This document shows, piece after piece, positions 35,890 through 43,837 of a stretch of DNA of 64,000 bases. The notes beneath the pieces are model-generated. The model had not been told where the DNA came from. It ran no database searches and saw only the letters and a program-made list of their open reading frames with translations. The translations under genes and the position numbers were made by a program. Positions within the stretch are counted from its first letter, which is position 1. Every line of letters starts with the position of its first letter. The DNA comes from Danxiaibacter flavus (GTDB lineage: Bacteria > Bacteroidota > Bacteroidia > Chitinophagales > Chitinophagaceae), in contig NZ_JAULBC010000001.1 in the NCBI RefSeq assembly GCF_041060425.1, forward strand, positions 1,364,001-1,428,000. The letters are read 5' to 3'.

Positions 35890-37764
35890 ATGTCTTTATT
35901 TCGTAAGAAATCTCTTGAGAAAATTGTTGCTGAGGCACAAGCCGGCGAACTGGATGGTCATGCGCCTGGCATGAATAAAGTGTTAGGTGTTCGTGATCTT
36001 ACCTTTATGGGAGTTGCCGCCGTTATTGGTGCCGGTATTTTTTCCACGATTGGTACGGCAGCGTTTAACGGAGGCCCCGGTGTAATATTCCTATTTATTA
36101 TTACGGCAATTACTTGTGGCTTTACTGCGCTCTGTTATGCTGAATTTGCTTCGAGGGTTCCTGTTTCCGGAAGTGCTTACACATACTCTTATGTCACTTT
36201 CGGAGAGCTGATCGCATGGATTATTGGCTGGGCTTTGATCCTGGAGTATGCTATCGGAAACGTGGTAGTGGCTATATCCTGGAGCGCATATTTCAATAAT
36301 ATTCTCAAAGCAATTCATATCAATCTTCCCGAATGGCTTACAATTGGCTATCAGACCGCCAAAATGAATTATGATGCCGCTATTGCTGCGAATCAAAGTA
36401 CCGCAGACCTTGTGTACACACATGCTCCGTCAATACTGGGATTTAAACTCGTGGTAAATCTACCCGCATTCATAATTGTAGGGTTAATCACCATGCTTGC
36501 TTATATCGGTATTAATGAAAGCCGGCGAAGTGCCAATTTTATGGTGGGATTAAAGATTGTCGTGCTGATTTTTATTGCCATCGTTGGCTTTTGGTTCATT
36601 TTTTCGAATGGAACAACAGATAACTGGTCACCCTTTCTTCCCAAGGGAATGACAGGTGTTTTGAAAGGCGTTTCTTCTGTGTTCTTTGCCTATATAGGGT
36701 TTGACGCTATATCAACAACAGCAGAAGAGTGTAGCAATCCACAGCGGGATCTTCCGCGTGGAATGATCTATTCATTGGTAATATGTACCATCATTTATGT
36801 AGTTACCACATTAGTGATAACAGGAATGGTAAATTATAAGGAGTTTGAGGGTGTGGCAGATCCGTTGGCATATGTCTTCGATAAGATCAATATGCACAAG
36901 ATCGGGTTTGTTATTTCTGTATCTGCGGTTATAGCAGCCACAAGTGTATTGCTTGTGTTCCAGATTGGTCAGCCAAGAATATGGATGAGTATGAGCCGCG
37001 ATGGCTTGCTTCCAAAGCGTTTCAGCACAATTTCACCCCGTTATAAAACACCCGGTTTTGCGACTATGATGACCGGACTTCTGGTGGGTTTGCCCGTGCT
37101 TTTTGTGGACGATAAATTAATGACCGATCTTACCAGCATCGGAACGTTGTTTGCATTTGTGCTGGTTTGCGGTGGAGTTTTATACCTGCCAAAACTTGCC
37201 AGGCAATCAGGGAAATTCAACATCCCATATATCAACGGAAAGTTGATCTATCCGGTGCTTGTGGTGTTGATCATTGTATTGATTGCATTGTTTAAGCCTT
37301 ACCGTTTTGATGATGCTTTTCATGGTTTATACCTGAAAGATCGTGCGGTTCTTCAAAAAGAATTAACTGTCAATGACCTGAACAATATACAGAGCGTTAC
37401 TTCCGGAGGAGCGAAAACACTCTCAATTACTAAAGAACAGTTGAATGAGTTTAGCGACGCGGAGTTTGGTGACACGTTAAGAAGTATTCCTACGTTGCAT
37501 AACAAGATATTCCTCGGGGGATTGCTGGCAATTGTCCATAACCTTCCTATTTATCTCTTCCTTTTACTGATCGTCTTTATGGGGATATTCAGCTTCGCAA
37601 AAAGTTTCTCACTGATCCCATTGCTAGGTGTTACCTGTTGTGCTTACCTGATGATCGAGATCCCGGCCAAAAGCTGGATGGTATTTTTCGGATGGATGGC
37701 AATAGGGCTTAGTATTTACTTTTTGTATGGAAGAAGTAGAAGCAAGTTAGCGCTGCAACGATAA
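35890..37764 (+). CDS. APC-superfamily amino acid permease (CAT-like)
   Basis: A 624-residue inner-membrane transporter with about 12-14 helices. The APC opening is typical: LGVRDLTFMGVAAVIGAGIFSTIG (about residues 31-54), then FALCYAEFASRVPVSGSAYTYSYV and FAYIGFDAISTTAEECSNPQRDLPRG, which matches the cationic-amino-acid-transporter/YfnA group. An extracytoplasmic insert of about 90 residues (FDDAFHGLYLKDRAVLQK ...) before the last helices is longer than usual. Substrate not known. It follows the prenyl synthase by 62 bp; co-transcription is possible. Confidence 0.93.
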   Translation: MSLFRKKSLEKIVAEAQAGELDGHAPGMNKVLGVRDLTFMGVAAVIGAGIFSTIGTAAFNGGPGVIFLFIITAITCGFTALCYAEFASRVPVSGSAYTYSYVTFGELIAWIIGWALILEYAIGNVVVAISWSAYFNNILKAIHINLPEWLTIGYQTAKMNYDAAIAANQSTADLVYTHAPSILGFKLVVNLPAFIIVGLITMLAYIGINESRRSANFMVGLKIVVLIFIAIVGFWFIFSNGTTDNWSPFLPKGMTGVLKGVSSVFFAYIGFDAISTTAEECSNPQRDLPRGMIYSLVICTIIYVVTTLVITGMVNYKEFEGVADPLAYVFDKINMHKIGFVISVSAVIAATSVLLVFQIGQPRIWMSMSRDGLLPKRFSTISPRYKTPGFATMMTGLLVGLPVLFVDDKLMTDLTSIGTLFAFVLVCGGVLYLPKLARQSGKFNIPYINGKLIYPVLVVLIIVLIALFKPYRFDDAFHGLYLKDRAVLQKELTVNDLNNIQSVTSGGAKTLSITKEQLNEFSDAEFGDTLRSIPTLHNKIFLGGLLAIVHNLPIYLFLLLIVFMGIFSFAKSFSLIPLLGVTCCAYLMIEIPAKSWMVFFGWMAIGLSIYFLYGRSRSKLALQR

Positions 37765-37792
37765 AGTTGTTTCTTTTTTAATATACTTAAGG

Positions 37793-37882
37793 GTTACACA
37801 GAGCTACACGGAGAAGACACAGAGTAGCACGGAGATATTCTCTGTGCGACTCTGTGTCTTCTCTTGTATTTCTCTGTGTAAC
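37793..37882. repeat. 90-bp inverted repeat of CACAGAG-CACGGAG words
   Basis: The left arm GTTACACAGAGCTACACGGAG... and the right arm ...TTTCTCTGTGTAAC are reverse complements over about 44 bp with a handful of mismatches, and the loop is only a few bases. Single left-type copies occur at 59090-59118 and 63618-63665. A transcript would fold into a long hairpin after the permease gene, although no T-run follows. Confidence 0.9.
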
Positions 37883-37932
37883 AGTGTATTTGATAATGCG
37901 AAATGCCTAAATCTTACCCGCTTGTATTCGTC

Positions 37933-38253
37933 CTATGGAATCTGTAGATATCTGTTTTCCATGATTACGTTAAAGTGTATTTCAGCTTTCAGTGCCCTGA
38001 AAACCTTAATTATAGTGTCAATTGTTGCACTGTTTGCGTTGCTTTCCAGTTTTGAGATTTGGGATTTTTGAACACCGACAAGTTTTCCAAGTCCGTCCTG
38101 CGTAAGCTGGCGTTCCTTTCGGGCTTTTTTAATCATCAAACCCAGAACTTCCATATTAAGTTCATATTCGTATGTCTCTCTTTCTGGGGATCCTCTCTTT
38201 CCGATGAATTCATCCTTCATCTCATCAAGGGAAATAGTTTTTCGTGGTGTCAT
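37933..38253 (-). CDS. higA: HigA-type antitoxin (XRE helix-turn-helix)
   Basis: A 106-residue DNA-binding antitoxin. The XRE/HTH_3 domain covers about residues 38-92 (LGLMIKKARKERQLTQDGLG ... SQISKLESNANSATIDTI). The N-terminal ~35 residues (MTPRKTISLDEMKDEFIGKR) likely wrap the toxin. The ATG at 38253 lies one base after the toxin's stop (TGATATG), so translation is coupled; the longer upstream frame is just the toxin region. Toxin-first gene order is the HigBA arrangement. Confidence 0.9.
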   Translation of the reverse strand: MTPRKTISLDEMKDEFIGKRGSPERETYEYELNMEVLGLMIKKARKERQLTQDGLGKLVGVQKSQISKLESNANSATIDTIIKVFRALKAEIHFNVIMENRYLQIP

Positions 38254-38254
38254 A

Positions 38255-38608
38255 TCATTTGCTGTTTTGCTCAAAATATCTTTTTCGAATGCTAATAGCT
38301 TTTTCAATTTCTTTTGAAGGCATTTTGTCTGTTTTTTTGATAATGCCGTGCGTAGCAATCACCAAAGTTCTCTCTGGCGAGCTCTGATCCCAAAAGGCCA
38401 ACAGTCTGTATTGAAGATTGCCGTATTTTGTTCGGAATTCCCAAATTTCATCACGCAACTTTTTAAAAAGTTTTGAATCGTTTGTTCTTTCCGCTAAATC
38501 AAGATTCCATAGTATTTTGTTGACGGCATTCTTATCAATCTCTTTGAAAAAATTTCTGATCTCAGGTAAGAATTCCGTCTGGAAACATCGGGTTGGGTTT
38601 TCAGACAT
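38255..38608 (-). CDS. higB: HigB/RelE-type toxin (phage Gp49-like family)
   Basis: A 117-residue member of the RelE/ParE superfamily, Gp49-like branch. The family core WEFRTKYGNLQYRLLAFWDQ and LVIATHGIIKKTDKMPSKEIEKAI is clear. These toxins cut mRNA on the ribosome and are neutralised by the paired XRE antitoxin. The start is the ATG at 38608; the longer frame from 38713 reads through the operator and repeat words. Only 4 bp separate this ATG from a -7-like element, so the message may have almost no leader. Confidence 0.9.
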   Translation of the reverse strand: MSENPTRCFQTEFLPEIRNFFKEIDKNAVNKILWNLDLAERTNDSKLFKKLRDEIWEFRTKYGNLQYRLLAFWDQSSPERTLVIATHGIIKKTDKMPSKEIEKAISIRKRYFEQNSK

Positions 38609-38612
38609 GGCA

Positions 38613-38659
38613 CAAAAGTAAATAAAAAAGTTTCCAAAATTGGAAACTTTTTTATTTAC
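38613..38659 (-). promoter_or_regulatory. higBA operator-promoter: 42-bp palindrome plus TAnnTTTG element
   Basis: Positions 38618-38659 form a palindrome with two perfect 20-bp arms and an AA at the centre (core GTTTCCAAAATTGGAAAC). On the minus strand TACTTTTG (38620-38613) matches the Bacteroidota -7 consensus exactly and ends 4 bp before the higB ATG. The palindrome occupies the whole spacer region expected between -33 and -7. Autorepression by HigA or HigBA is inferred. Confidence 0.75.
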
Positions 38660-38726
38660 ATCGCACATCGTACACCGTACCCGCCCGAACGTGCCGTCGG
38701 TACGGGCAGGCATCTAACATTTCTTC

Positions 38727-39782
38727 CTATTCCTCACTTACCGGTTTATGCTTCACATAATTCCTCCATTTCTCAATTACCGCTTCCATGTCTTCAGCTA
38801 ATGGTGATTCGAAGAACATTTCTTGTTTTGTTACAGGGTGCACAAATCCAAGTGTTTTTGCATGCAGGGCACATCTTGGACAAATAGCAAAACAGTTGTC
38901 CACAAATTGTTTGTATTTGGTATATACAGTTCCCTTTAAAATCCTGTCGCCACCATATTCCCAGTCATTAAAAAGCGTATGCCCTACATGTTTCATGTGA
39001 ACACGGATCTGGTGTGTACGACCCGTTTCAAGAATGCATTCAACAAGGGTAACATAATTCATACGCTCAAGTACCCGGTAGTGAGTAATAGCATGCTTGC
39101 CGGTTTCTCCTTCCGGATAAGCTGCAAACATTTTCCTGAAACGCTGATGGCGTGCAATATGTGCGTTGACGGTTCCTTCATCTTCCTCCATATTTCCCCA
39201 CACTAATGCGACATATTTACGTTGAACTGTGTGATTGAAAAATTGTTTGGCCAGACTGGCTGCGGCTTCTGCTGTTTTAGCCAGCACAATTAAACCGGTT
39301 GTGTTTTTGTCTATGCGATGCACCAGTCCATAGCGGGGCAGTTCATCTTCGTTAATTGACGGGTTTTGTTGCAGTAAATGGAATGCAACACCGTTCAGCA
39401 ATGTACCTGTATAATTTCCAACGCCGGGATGTACCACCATATTGGCAGGCTTGTTGATCACCATCACCGCATCATCTTCATAAACTATATTGAGTGGAAT
39501 GTTTTCAGGTTTAACATCCGTAGTTTCCGGGTTAATATAGCTCATCAGGATTATTTCATCGCCCGGTTTAACCTTGTAGTTGCTTTTCTCCTGTTTGCCA
39601 TTTACTGTGAGAAAGCCTGCTTCAATAGCATTCTGGATCTTATTTCTACTGGCATTTTCAAGCCGCATCTGAACCCATTTGTCAATACGCATAGGTTCCT
39701 GTCCCTTATCCACATAAAACGATTTTCGCTCATACAGCTCTTCAGGCTGATCATCATTCATTATTTCCTGATCGGTGTTCAT
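38727..39782 (-). CDS. RluA-family 23S rRNA pseudouridine synthase
   Basis: A 351-residue enzyme with an N-terminal S4 RNA-binding domain (MRIDKWVQMRLENASRNKIQ, about 30-85) and the RluA catalytic domain. HRIDKNTTGLIVLAKT contains the catalytic aspartate; GRTHQIRVHMKHVGH is the family's second block. It is of RluD type by architecture, probably acting on helix 69 of 23S rRNA. The start is the ATG at 39782; the longer frame to 39887 translates AAAGCTTAAAGCC words. The next gene, lipB, is divergent across a repeat spacer. Confidence 0.93.
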   Translation of the reverse strand: MNTDQEIMNDDQPEELYERKSFYVDKGQEPMRIDKWVQMRLENASRNKIQNAIEAGFLTVNGKQEKSNYKVKPGDEIILMSYINPETTDVKPENIPLNIVYEDDAVMVINKPANMVVHPGVGNYTGTLLNGVAFHLLQQNPSINEDELPRYGLVHRIDKNTTGLIVLAKTAEAAASLAKQFFNHTVQRKYVALVWGNMEEDEGTVNAHIARHQRFRKMFAAYPEGETGKHAITHYRVLERMNYVTLVECILETGRTHQIRVHMKHVGHTLFNDWEYGGDRILKGTVYTKYKQFVDNCFAICPRCALHAKTLGFVHPVTKQEMFFESPLAEDMEAVIEKWRNYVKHKPVSEE

Positions 39783-39814
39783 ATCAGGCAAAAATAAGCA
39801 GAAAGGTGGAAGGG

Positions 39815-39903
39815 GAAAGCTTAAAGCCCAAAGCTTAAAGCCTAAAGCAATGAGCCTTTGACTGACTCCGGCATTTTCAATTGTCAATTTTCAATTCTCA
39901 ATT
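39815..39903. repeat. AAAGCTTAAAGCC words (left) and reverse ATTGAAAATTG words (right)
   Basis: Left part 39818-39848 reads AAAGCTTAAAGCCCAAAGC; right part 39874-39903 reads TTTTCAATTGTCAATTTTC. The spacer has the same outer polarity as the others, although the two ends belong to different word families. Confidence 0.75.
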
Positions 39904-39918
39904 AACTAAATTTGCAAA

Positions 39919-40614
39919 ATGAGCAAAAAAGTAGTGTTTAAAGATCTGGGTGCGCAATCTTATAAAGAGGTATGGGATTACCAGGAGCAGTTGCTGAAAG
40001 AAAGTGTTAATCTGAAATCTCCGTCAAATACAGGCGAAACACCTTTACCGGTTAACTATTTTTTATTTGTGGAGCATTCCCCGGTTTATACGCTTGGCAA
40101 AAGCGGAAAACCTGAACATGTATTGATTAACGAGCATGAGCGCGAGGAAAAAGGCATAGAATATTTCCATATAAACAGGGGAGGAGACATCACTTTCCAC
40201 GGGCCGGGACAATTGGTAGGCTATCCAATTCTTGATCTGGATCAATTCCGTACCGATCTTGGCTGGTATTTACGCAGCCTGGAAGAGGTAATCATCATGA
40301 CCATTGCAGAATATGGTTTAAAGGGCGATCGCAGCCCGGGAGAAACAGGTGTTTGGCTTGATCCCGACTTAAAAGGCAAAGAACGTAAGATCTGTGCAAT
40401 GGGAATAAAAAGCTCCCGTTGGGTTACGATGCATGGCTTTGCGCTGAATGTTAATACCGATCTTTCTTATTTTAATCATATTATTCCATGCGGCATACAG
40501 AATAAGCAGGTGACCTCAATCGAAAAAGAATTGGGTCATCCTGTTTCAATGGAGGAAGTAAAGGAAAAACTTAAACGCAATTTCGAGAAGGTGTTCGAAG
40601 TCGAACTGGTTTAG
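39919..40614 (+). CDS. lipB: Octanoyltransferase LipB
   Basis: A 231-residue enzyme moving octanoyl groups from acyl carrier protein to lipoyl domains. The family signature NRGGDITFHGPGQLVGYPILDL (about 89-110) is intact. KICAMGIKSSRWVTMHGFALNVN holds the conserved lysine, and IIPCGIQNKQVTSIEKE holds the catalytic cysteine. Length is typical. Its stop codon TAG merges into a 7-bp tandem repeat. lipA is not adjacent. Confidence 0.95.
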   Translation: MSKKVVFKDLGAQSYKEVWDYQEQLLKESVNLKSPSNTGETPLPVNYFLFVEHSPVYTLGKSGKPEHVLINEHEREEKGIEYFHINRGGDITFHGPGQLVGYPILDLDQFRTDLGWYLRSLEEVIIMTIAEYGLKGDRSPGETGVWLDPDLKGKERKICAMGIKSSRWVTMHGFALNVNTDLSYFNHIIPCGIQNKQVTSIEKELGHPVSMEEVKEKLKRNFEKVFEVELV

Positions 40615-40690
40615 GTTTCAGGTATCAGGTATCAGGTATCAGGTATCAGGTATCAGGTAACAGGTGTGAGGCTAGAGGTGTAAGGTGTAA
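40614..40690 (+). repeat. 7-bp tandem array (GGTATCA)
   Basis: Eleven consecutive heptamers start on the last base of the lipB stop codon. Five are identical GGTATCA, and the rest decay outward (GGTTTCA, GGTAACA, GGTGTGA, GGCTAGA, GGTGTAA). A shorter related stretch lies at 52633-52655. Confidence 0.9.
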
Positions 40691-40734
40691 TGTAAGGCAT
40701 AGGCACGCTATACTTTGTAAATTGTACTTCGTAT

Positions 40735-40866
40735 TTGACATCGTGCATCTAGTACTCTAAATTCTTCACATCATATATTCTCTCACGCTGTTGCACCTAT
40801 GTACTTCGTAAATCGTACTTCGTACTTATACATCATACATCATACATCGTACATCTAACATTGAAT
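40735..40866 (-). repeat. ACATCGTACATC / TACTTCGTA word repeats
   Basis: Degenerate words TACTTCGTA, ACATCATACATC and ATCGTACATCTAAC fill the spacer before the secreted-protein gene's end. Related words occur at 38656-38690, 21485-21500 and 52658-52700. All lie at the right-hand side of their spacers. Confidence 0.8.
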
Positions 40867-40880
40867 GACACCGTACATTG

Positions 40881-41687
40881 TTAGAATTCTCTCTGTAAAT
40901 AAAACTTATTCTTCTCCTTTAATCTGTCATTCTCATACAGTTCAAAGTAGAACCATCCGGAATGAAGAAAATTTGCTTTGTCAAGTGTAAGATCGCTTTG
41001 CGCGAGATGATGGATGGTGAACAATTCATGGAATGAATCGTCAAAGAAGACGATTTTATATTTATTGTTCGTTGCGTCAGGGATATTGATGTAAATATTC
41101 CCTTCCTTGTTGGTGAAGATATATCTTGACGGCACAAATACTTCGCCGCGGGAAACATACGGACGAACCATAATGGTGCTGTCGTTGATAAAGAAGAGAC
41201 TATCCTGGGTCTGGTATACGATGGAGTCTTTGAATTGTTTATATTTTTCGTAAGGAACAACAGCATAAACTTTATCCCGCACCTGGATAGTGACGTTTTT
41301 GTTCATAGCCATCTTATCATCCGCCTGCTGTTCAACGAAGCCCATTCCGGATCTTTTTGGTTTTGTGAAATAGTATGCTCCGCCATTCAGCACATAAAAA
41401 ATCCGGTAATACATTCTCCCGTTCAGATTGGATGGATCGATAAATCCATTTTCCGGAAGCTCCGGCGAGGGCGTAGAAAAAACAGTACGGAAATTGCGCA
41501 AACTGTCATAAGAGCGCTGAACATTTATTTGTACGAGAGCGTCTCCATAGGGGTTTTGCCAACTAACACGGATTCGGTTTTGCCCTAAATTTTCTGCTTT
41601 AAACACGAAGCTGGTGTCTTGCTGCGCGAATGAAGAATAAGCCGAAAAAAGTATAAGAGCAAATAACAAGACCTTTCTAAACATCAT
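40881..41687 (-). CDS. Secreted protein with Fn3-like N-terminal domain, unknown function
   Basis: A 268-residue exported protein; the signal peptide (about 1-21) ends SSFAQQ. Residues about 25-115 look like a fibronectin type III domain (AENLGQNRIRVSWQNPYG ... GRMYYRIFYVLNGG). The second half is beta-rich with aromatic residues (VYAVVPYEKYKQFKDSIVY). It lacks a C-terminal sorting domain, so it is probably periplasmic. I do not recognise a named family. It is downstream of the ACC-deaminase-like gene by 36 bp on the same strand and may be co-transcribed. Confidence 0.7.
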   Translation of the reverse strand: MMFRKVLLFALILFSAYSSFAQQDTSFVFKAENLGQNRIRVSWQNPYGDALVQINVQRSYDSLRNFRTVFSTPSPELPENGFIDPSNLNGRMYYRIFYVLNGGAYYFTKPKRSGMGFVEQQADDKMAMNKNVTIQVRDKVYAVVPYEKYKQFKDSIVYQTQDSLFFINDSTIMVRPYVSRGEVFVPSRYIFTNKEGNIYINIPDATNNKYKIVFFDDSFHELFTIHHLAQSDLTLDKANFLHSGWFYFELYENDRLKEKNKFYLQREF

Positions 41688-41723
41688 TCAAAAAAAAATT
41701 GTAGACAAATATAACAGACTTGA

Positions 41724-42623
41724 TTATAAAAACGGCAACACACCCGGCCTTAATGATAAATTACCCTGCAGCCCTCCACAATGCACTGTGAGCACTTTTG
41801 AGCCTTGCGGAATAATATGTTTTGTTATCATATCTTTTATAGCATATAACGCTTTAGAAGTATATACAATATCAGTGGGAAACCTGTGTTCGGTCCATAT
41901 ATCCCTCATAAAATTTAATAATTCTTCCGGATGTTTTGCATAGCCGCCGAAGTGATAATCGTATACAATTTTAAACGGATGGTGCTTGTCCGGTAATATT
42001 GCCCGGACCTCATCTTCTATGCTGAAATTGTTTTTCAGGACACTTACGCCTATTACCTGTTGATGTGGGAAAGATGCGGTTATTAGTCCGGCCAACATGG
42101 TACCTGTGCCTACTGCACAAACAATATGTGTGTAACTGGCAAGATCATTCGCGAAGGATAATATCTCGGCTGCACCCTTTACACCAACCGGTCCGTAGCC
42201 ACCTTCACTGATCCAGTAAACACCGGGGAAGTCCGGTTTGATCTTTTCTGCATTGTTATATTCTTCCCGGCTTACAAAATGCAGATGCATGCCAAGTTCT
42301 TCGGCATCACGGAGCGTGTGGGACAGTTGTTTTGGCCGTTCGCCTCTTATTACGCCAATACACCTAAGGCCAATTGCCTGCGCCGCATAGGCTGTAGCTA
42401 TGATATGGTTGGAATAAGCTCCTCCGAAAGTGCCGATTGTTTGGGCGTTCTGACTTACGGCTTCCTCCAGGTAGTATTTTAGTTTGAACCATTTATTGCC
42501 ACTAACTACCGGGTGAATTTTGTCGATGCGCAGAATGTCCAGCCTTGTGTTGTTGGCTTTCAGCCAATCAGCATCAAACGTTTGCGTGTTTATTGAACTA
42601 AAATGCAATATATCTTTCAGCAT
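41724..42623 (-). CDS. ACC deaminase / D-cysteine desulfhydrase-like PLP enzyme
   Basis: A 299-residue fold-type II PLP enzyme. PVVSGNKWFKLKYYL carries the Schiff-base lysine; TFGGAYSNHIIATAYAA is the family's substrate-binding block, and VGTGTMLAGL binds the PLP phosphate. True ACC deaminases are about 330-340 residues, so this shorter form is more likely D-cysteine desulfhydrase-like or uncharacterised. The start is the ATG at 42623, giving MLKDILHFSS; the longer frame to 42719 overlaps the divergent gene. Confidence 0.85.
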   Translation of the reverse strand: MLKDILHFSSINTQTFDADWLKANNTRLDILRIDKIHPVVSGNKWFKLKYYLEEAVSQNAQTIGTFGGAYSNHIIATAYAAQAIGLRCIGVIRGERPKQLSHTLRDAEELGMHLHFVSREEYNNAEKIKPDFPGVYWISEGGYGPVGVKGAAEILSFANDLASYTHIVCAVGTGTMLAGLITASFPHQQVIGVSVLKNNFSIEDEVRAILPDKHHPFKIVYDYHFGGYAKHPEELLNFMRDIWTEHRFPTDIVYTSKALYAIKDMITKHIIPQGSKVLTVHCGGLQGNLSLRPGVLPFL

Positions 42624-42713
42624 TATATTTCGGTAAGTTTTTTGTAATCGATTATTCCTTTTTGCAAAAATTGTTTTATATCCATTAGATTCGCAAAGTT
42701 TAAAAAAATAGAT

Positions 42714-43616
42714 ATGCAAGCAACACTAGTTATTCTGGCCGCAGGAATGGCCAGCAGATACGGAAGTATGAAGCAAATACAATCCTTTGGCCCTTCAGGT
42801 GAAACCATCATGGATTATTCTATTTATGATGCAATTAAAGCCGGATTCACAAAAGTTGTGTTTATAATACGTGAAGATTTTGCTGAGAACTTCAAGGCGA
42901 TCTTCGAGCCCAAACTCAAAGGCAAAATTGAAACCGCTTATGTTTACCAGAAGCTGGATTCTTTTACAGGTGGAAGAGAAATTCCTGCCGACAGAGTTAA
43001 ACCATGGGGTACTGCTCACGCGGTATTATGTTGCAAAGACGCGGTAACTGCTCCATTTGCAGTGATCAATGCAGATGATTTTTATGGTGCTGATGCATTT
43101 AAAAAAGCATACGAATTTTTGAAAGATAAATGTAATGACCAAACTTATGCTGTAATTGGCTATGAATTGGCAAACACATTAAGTGAGCACGGAAGTGTAA
43201 GCCGCGGTGTTATTGCTGAAAATGACAAGCAGGAGATGGTTGGCATTGACGAACGCTTGAAGATTTACAGAAGTGACGATAAAATTGTTTATGAAGATGG
43301 CGATGTGCTGACTGAATTGGCCCCTTCAACCAATGTAAGCATGAACTTTTTCTGCTTCGCTCCAAGCTATATCGCTATGTGTGAAGAAGAGTTTGGTAAA
43401 TTTTTAGACGCAAACATCAAAGATCTTAAGTCTGAATTTCTGATCCCCCGCATGGCTGATCATTTCATTAAAACCGGGCAAGGCGTAATCGACATCGTTC
43501 CTACCAGTGCAAAATGGTTTGGCGTAACCTATAAAGAAGATGCTCCAATTGTTCAGGCAAGCATTGATAAGCTGATTGCTTCGGGAGAATATCCTTCAAA
43601 CTTGTGGGAGAACTAA
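42714..43616 (+). CDS. Sugar nucleotidyltransferase (NTP_transferase family)
   Basis: A 300-residue cytosolic enzyme. The nucleotide-binding signature LAAGMASRYGSMKQIQSFGPSGE at residues 7-29 and the metal-binding INADDFYG are clear, placing it among hexose-1-phosphate nucleotidyltransferases. Which sugar and nucleotide it uses cannot be read. It diverges from the PLP enzyme and is followed by its own terminator, so it is probably monocistronic. It could feed the nucleotide-sugar genes at 53-59 kb (inference). Confidence 0.88.
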   Translation: MQATLVILAAGMASRYGSMKQIQSFGPSGETIMDYSIYDAIKAGFTKVVFIIREDFAENFKAIFEPKLKGKIETAYVYQKLDSFTGGREIPADRVKPWGTAHAVLCCKDAVTAPFAVINADDFYGADAFKKAYEFLKDKCNDQTYAVIGYELANTLSEHGSVSRGVIAENDKQEMVGIDERLKIYRSDDKIVYEDGDVLTELAPSTNVSMNFFCFAPSYIAMCEEEFGKFLDANIKDLKSEFLIPRMADHFIKTGQGVIDIVPTSAKWFGVTYKEDAPIVQASIDKLIASGEYPSNLWEN

Positions 43617-43692
43617 TTAACAATTGAAAATTGACAATTAATAATGGATTGCAGTTTTCGTTTAGAATACTGAATATGTTTTTGAATAAAAG

Positions 43693-43725
43693 AGTGTGAG
43701 AAGTTGAAGTGTCTCACACTTTTTG
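43693..43725 (+). terminator. Terminator after the nucleotidyltransferase
   Basis: AGTGTGAGA and TCTCACACT arms form a perfect 9-bp stem followed by TTTTTGTC. Confidence 0.85.
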
Positions 43726-43763
43726 TCATTTTCATCTACAATTAGCCCTTTCTAACTATTTCA

Positions 43764-43800
43764 TAAAAAAAAGCGTGAGTAAATGACGTTCTCACGCTTT
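43764..43800 (-). terminator. Terminator after glutamate dehydrogenase
   Basis: AAGCGTGAG and CTCACGCTT arms form a perfect stem. On the minus strand the hairpin is followed by a run of T (43764-43770). Confidence 0.85.
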
Positions 43801-43837
43801 TATCATTTTCAATTTTCAACTTTCAATTTTCAATTGA

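Larger units (their letters stand above)
43618..43837. repeat. Inverted ATTGAAAATTGAC words flanking two terminators
   Basis: Left words 43619-43645 (CAATTGAAAATTGACAATT) start 3 bp after the nucleotidyltransferase stop. Right words 43806-43837 (TTTCAATTTTCAACTTTC) end at the glutamate dehydrogenase stop. The two ends are inverted with respect to each other. Confidence 0.85.

Noticed and set aside
40614..40690. Phase-variable coding repeat
   Set aside because: The array starts after the lipB stop and is not within a coding frame, so length change would not switch a protein.
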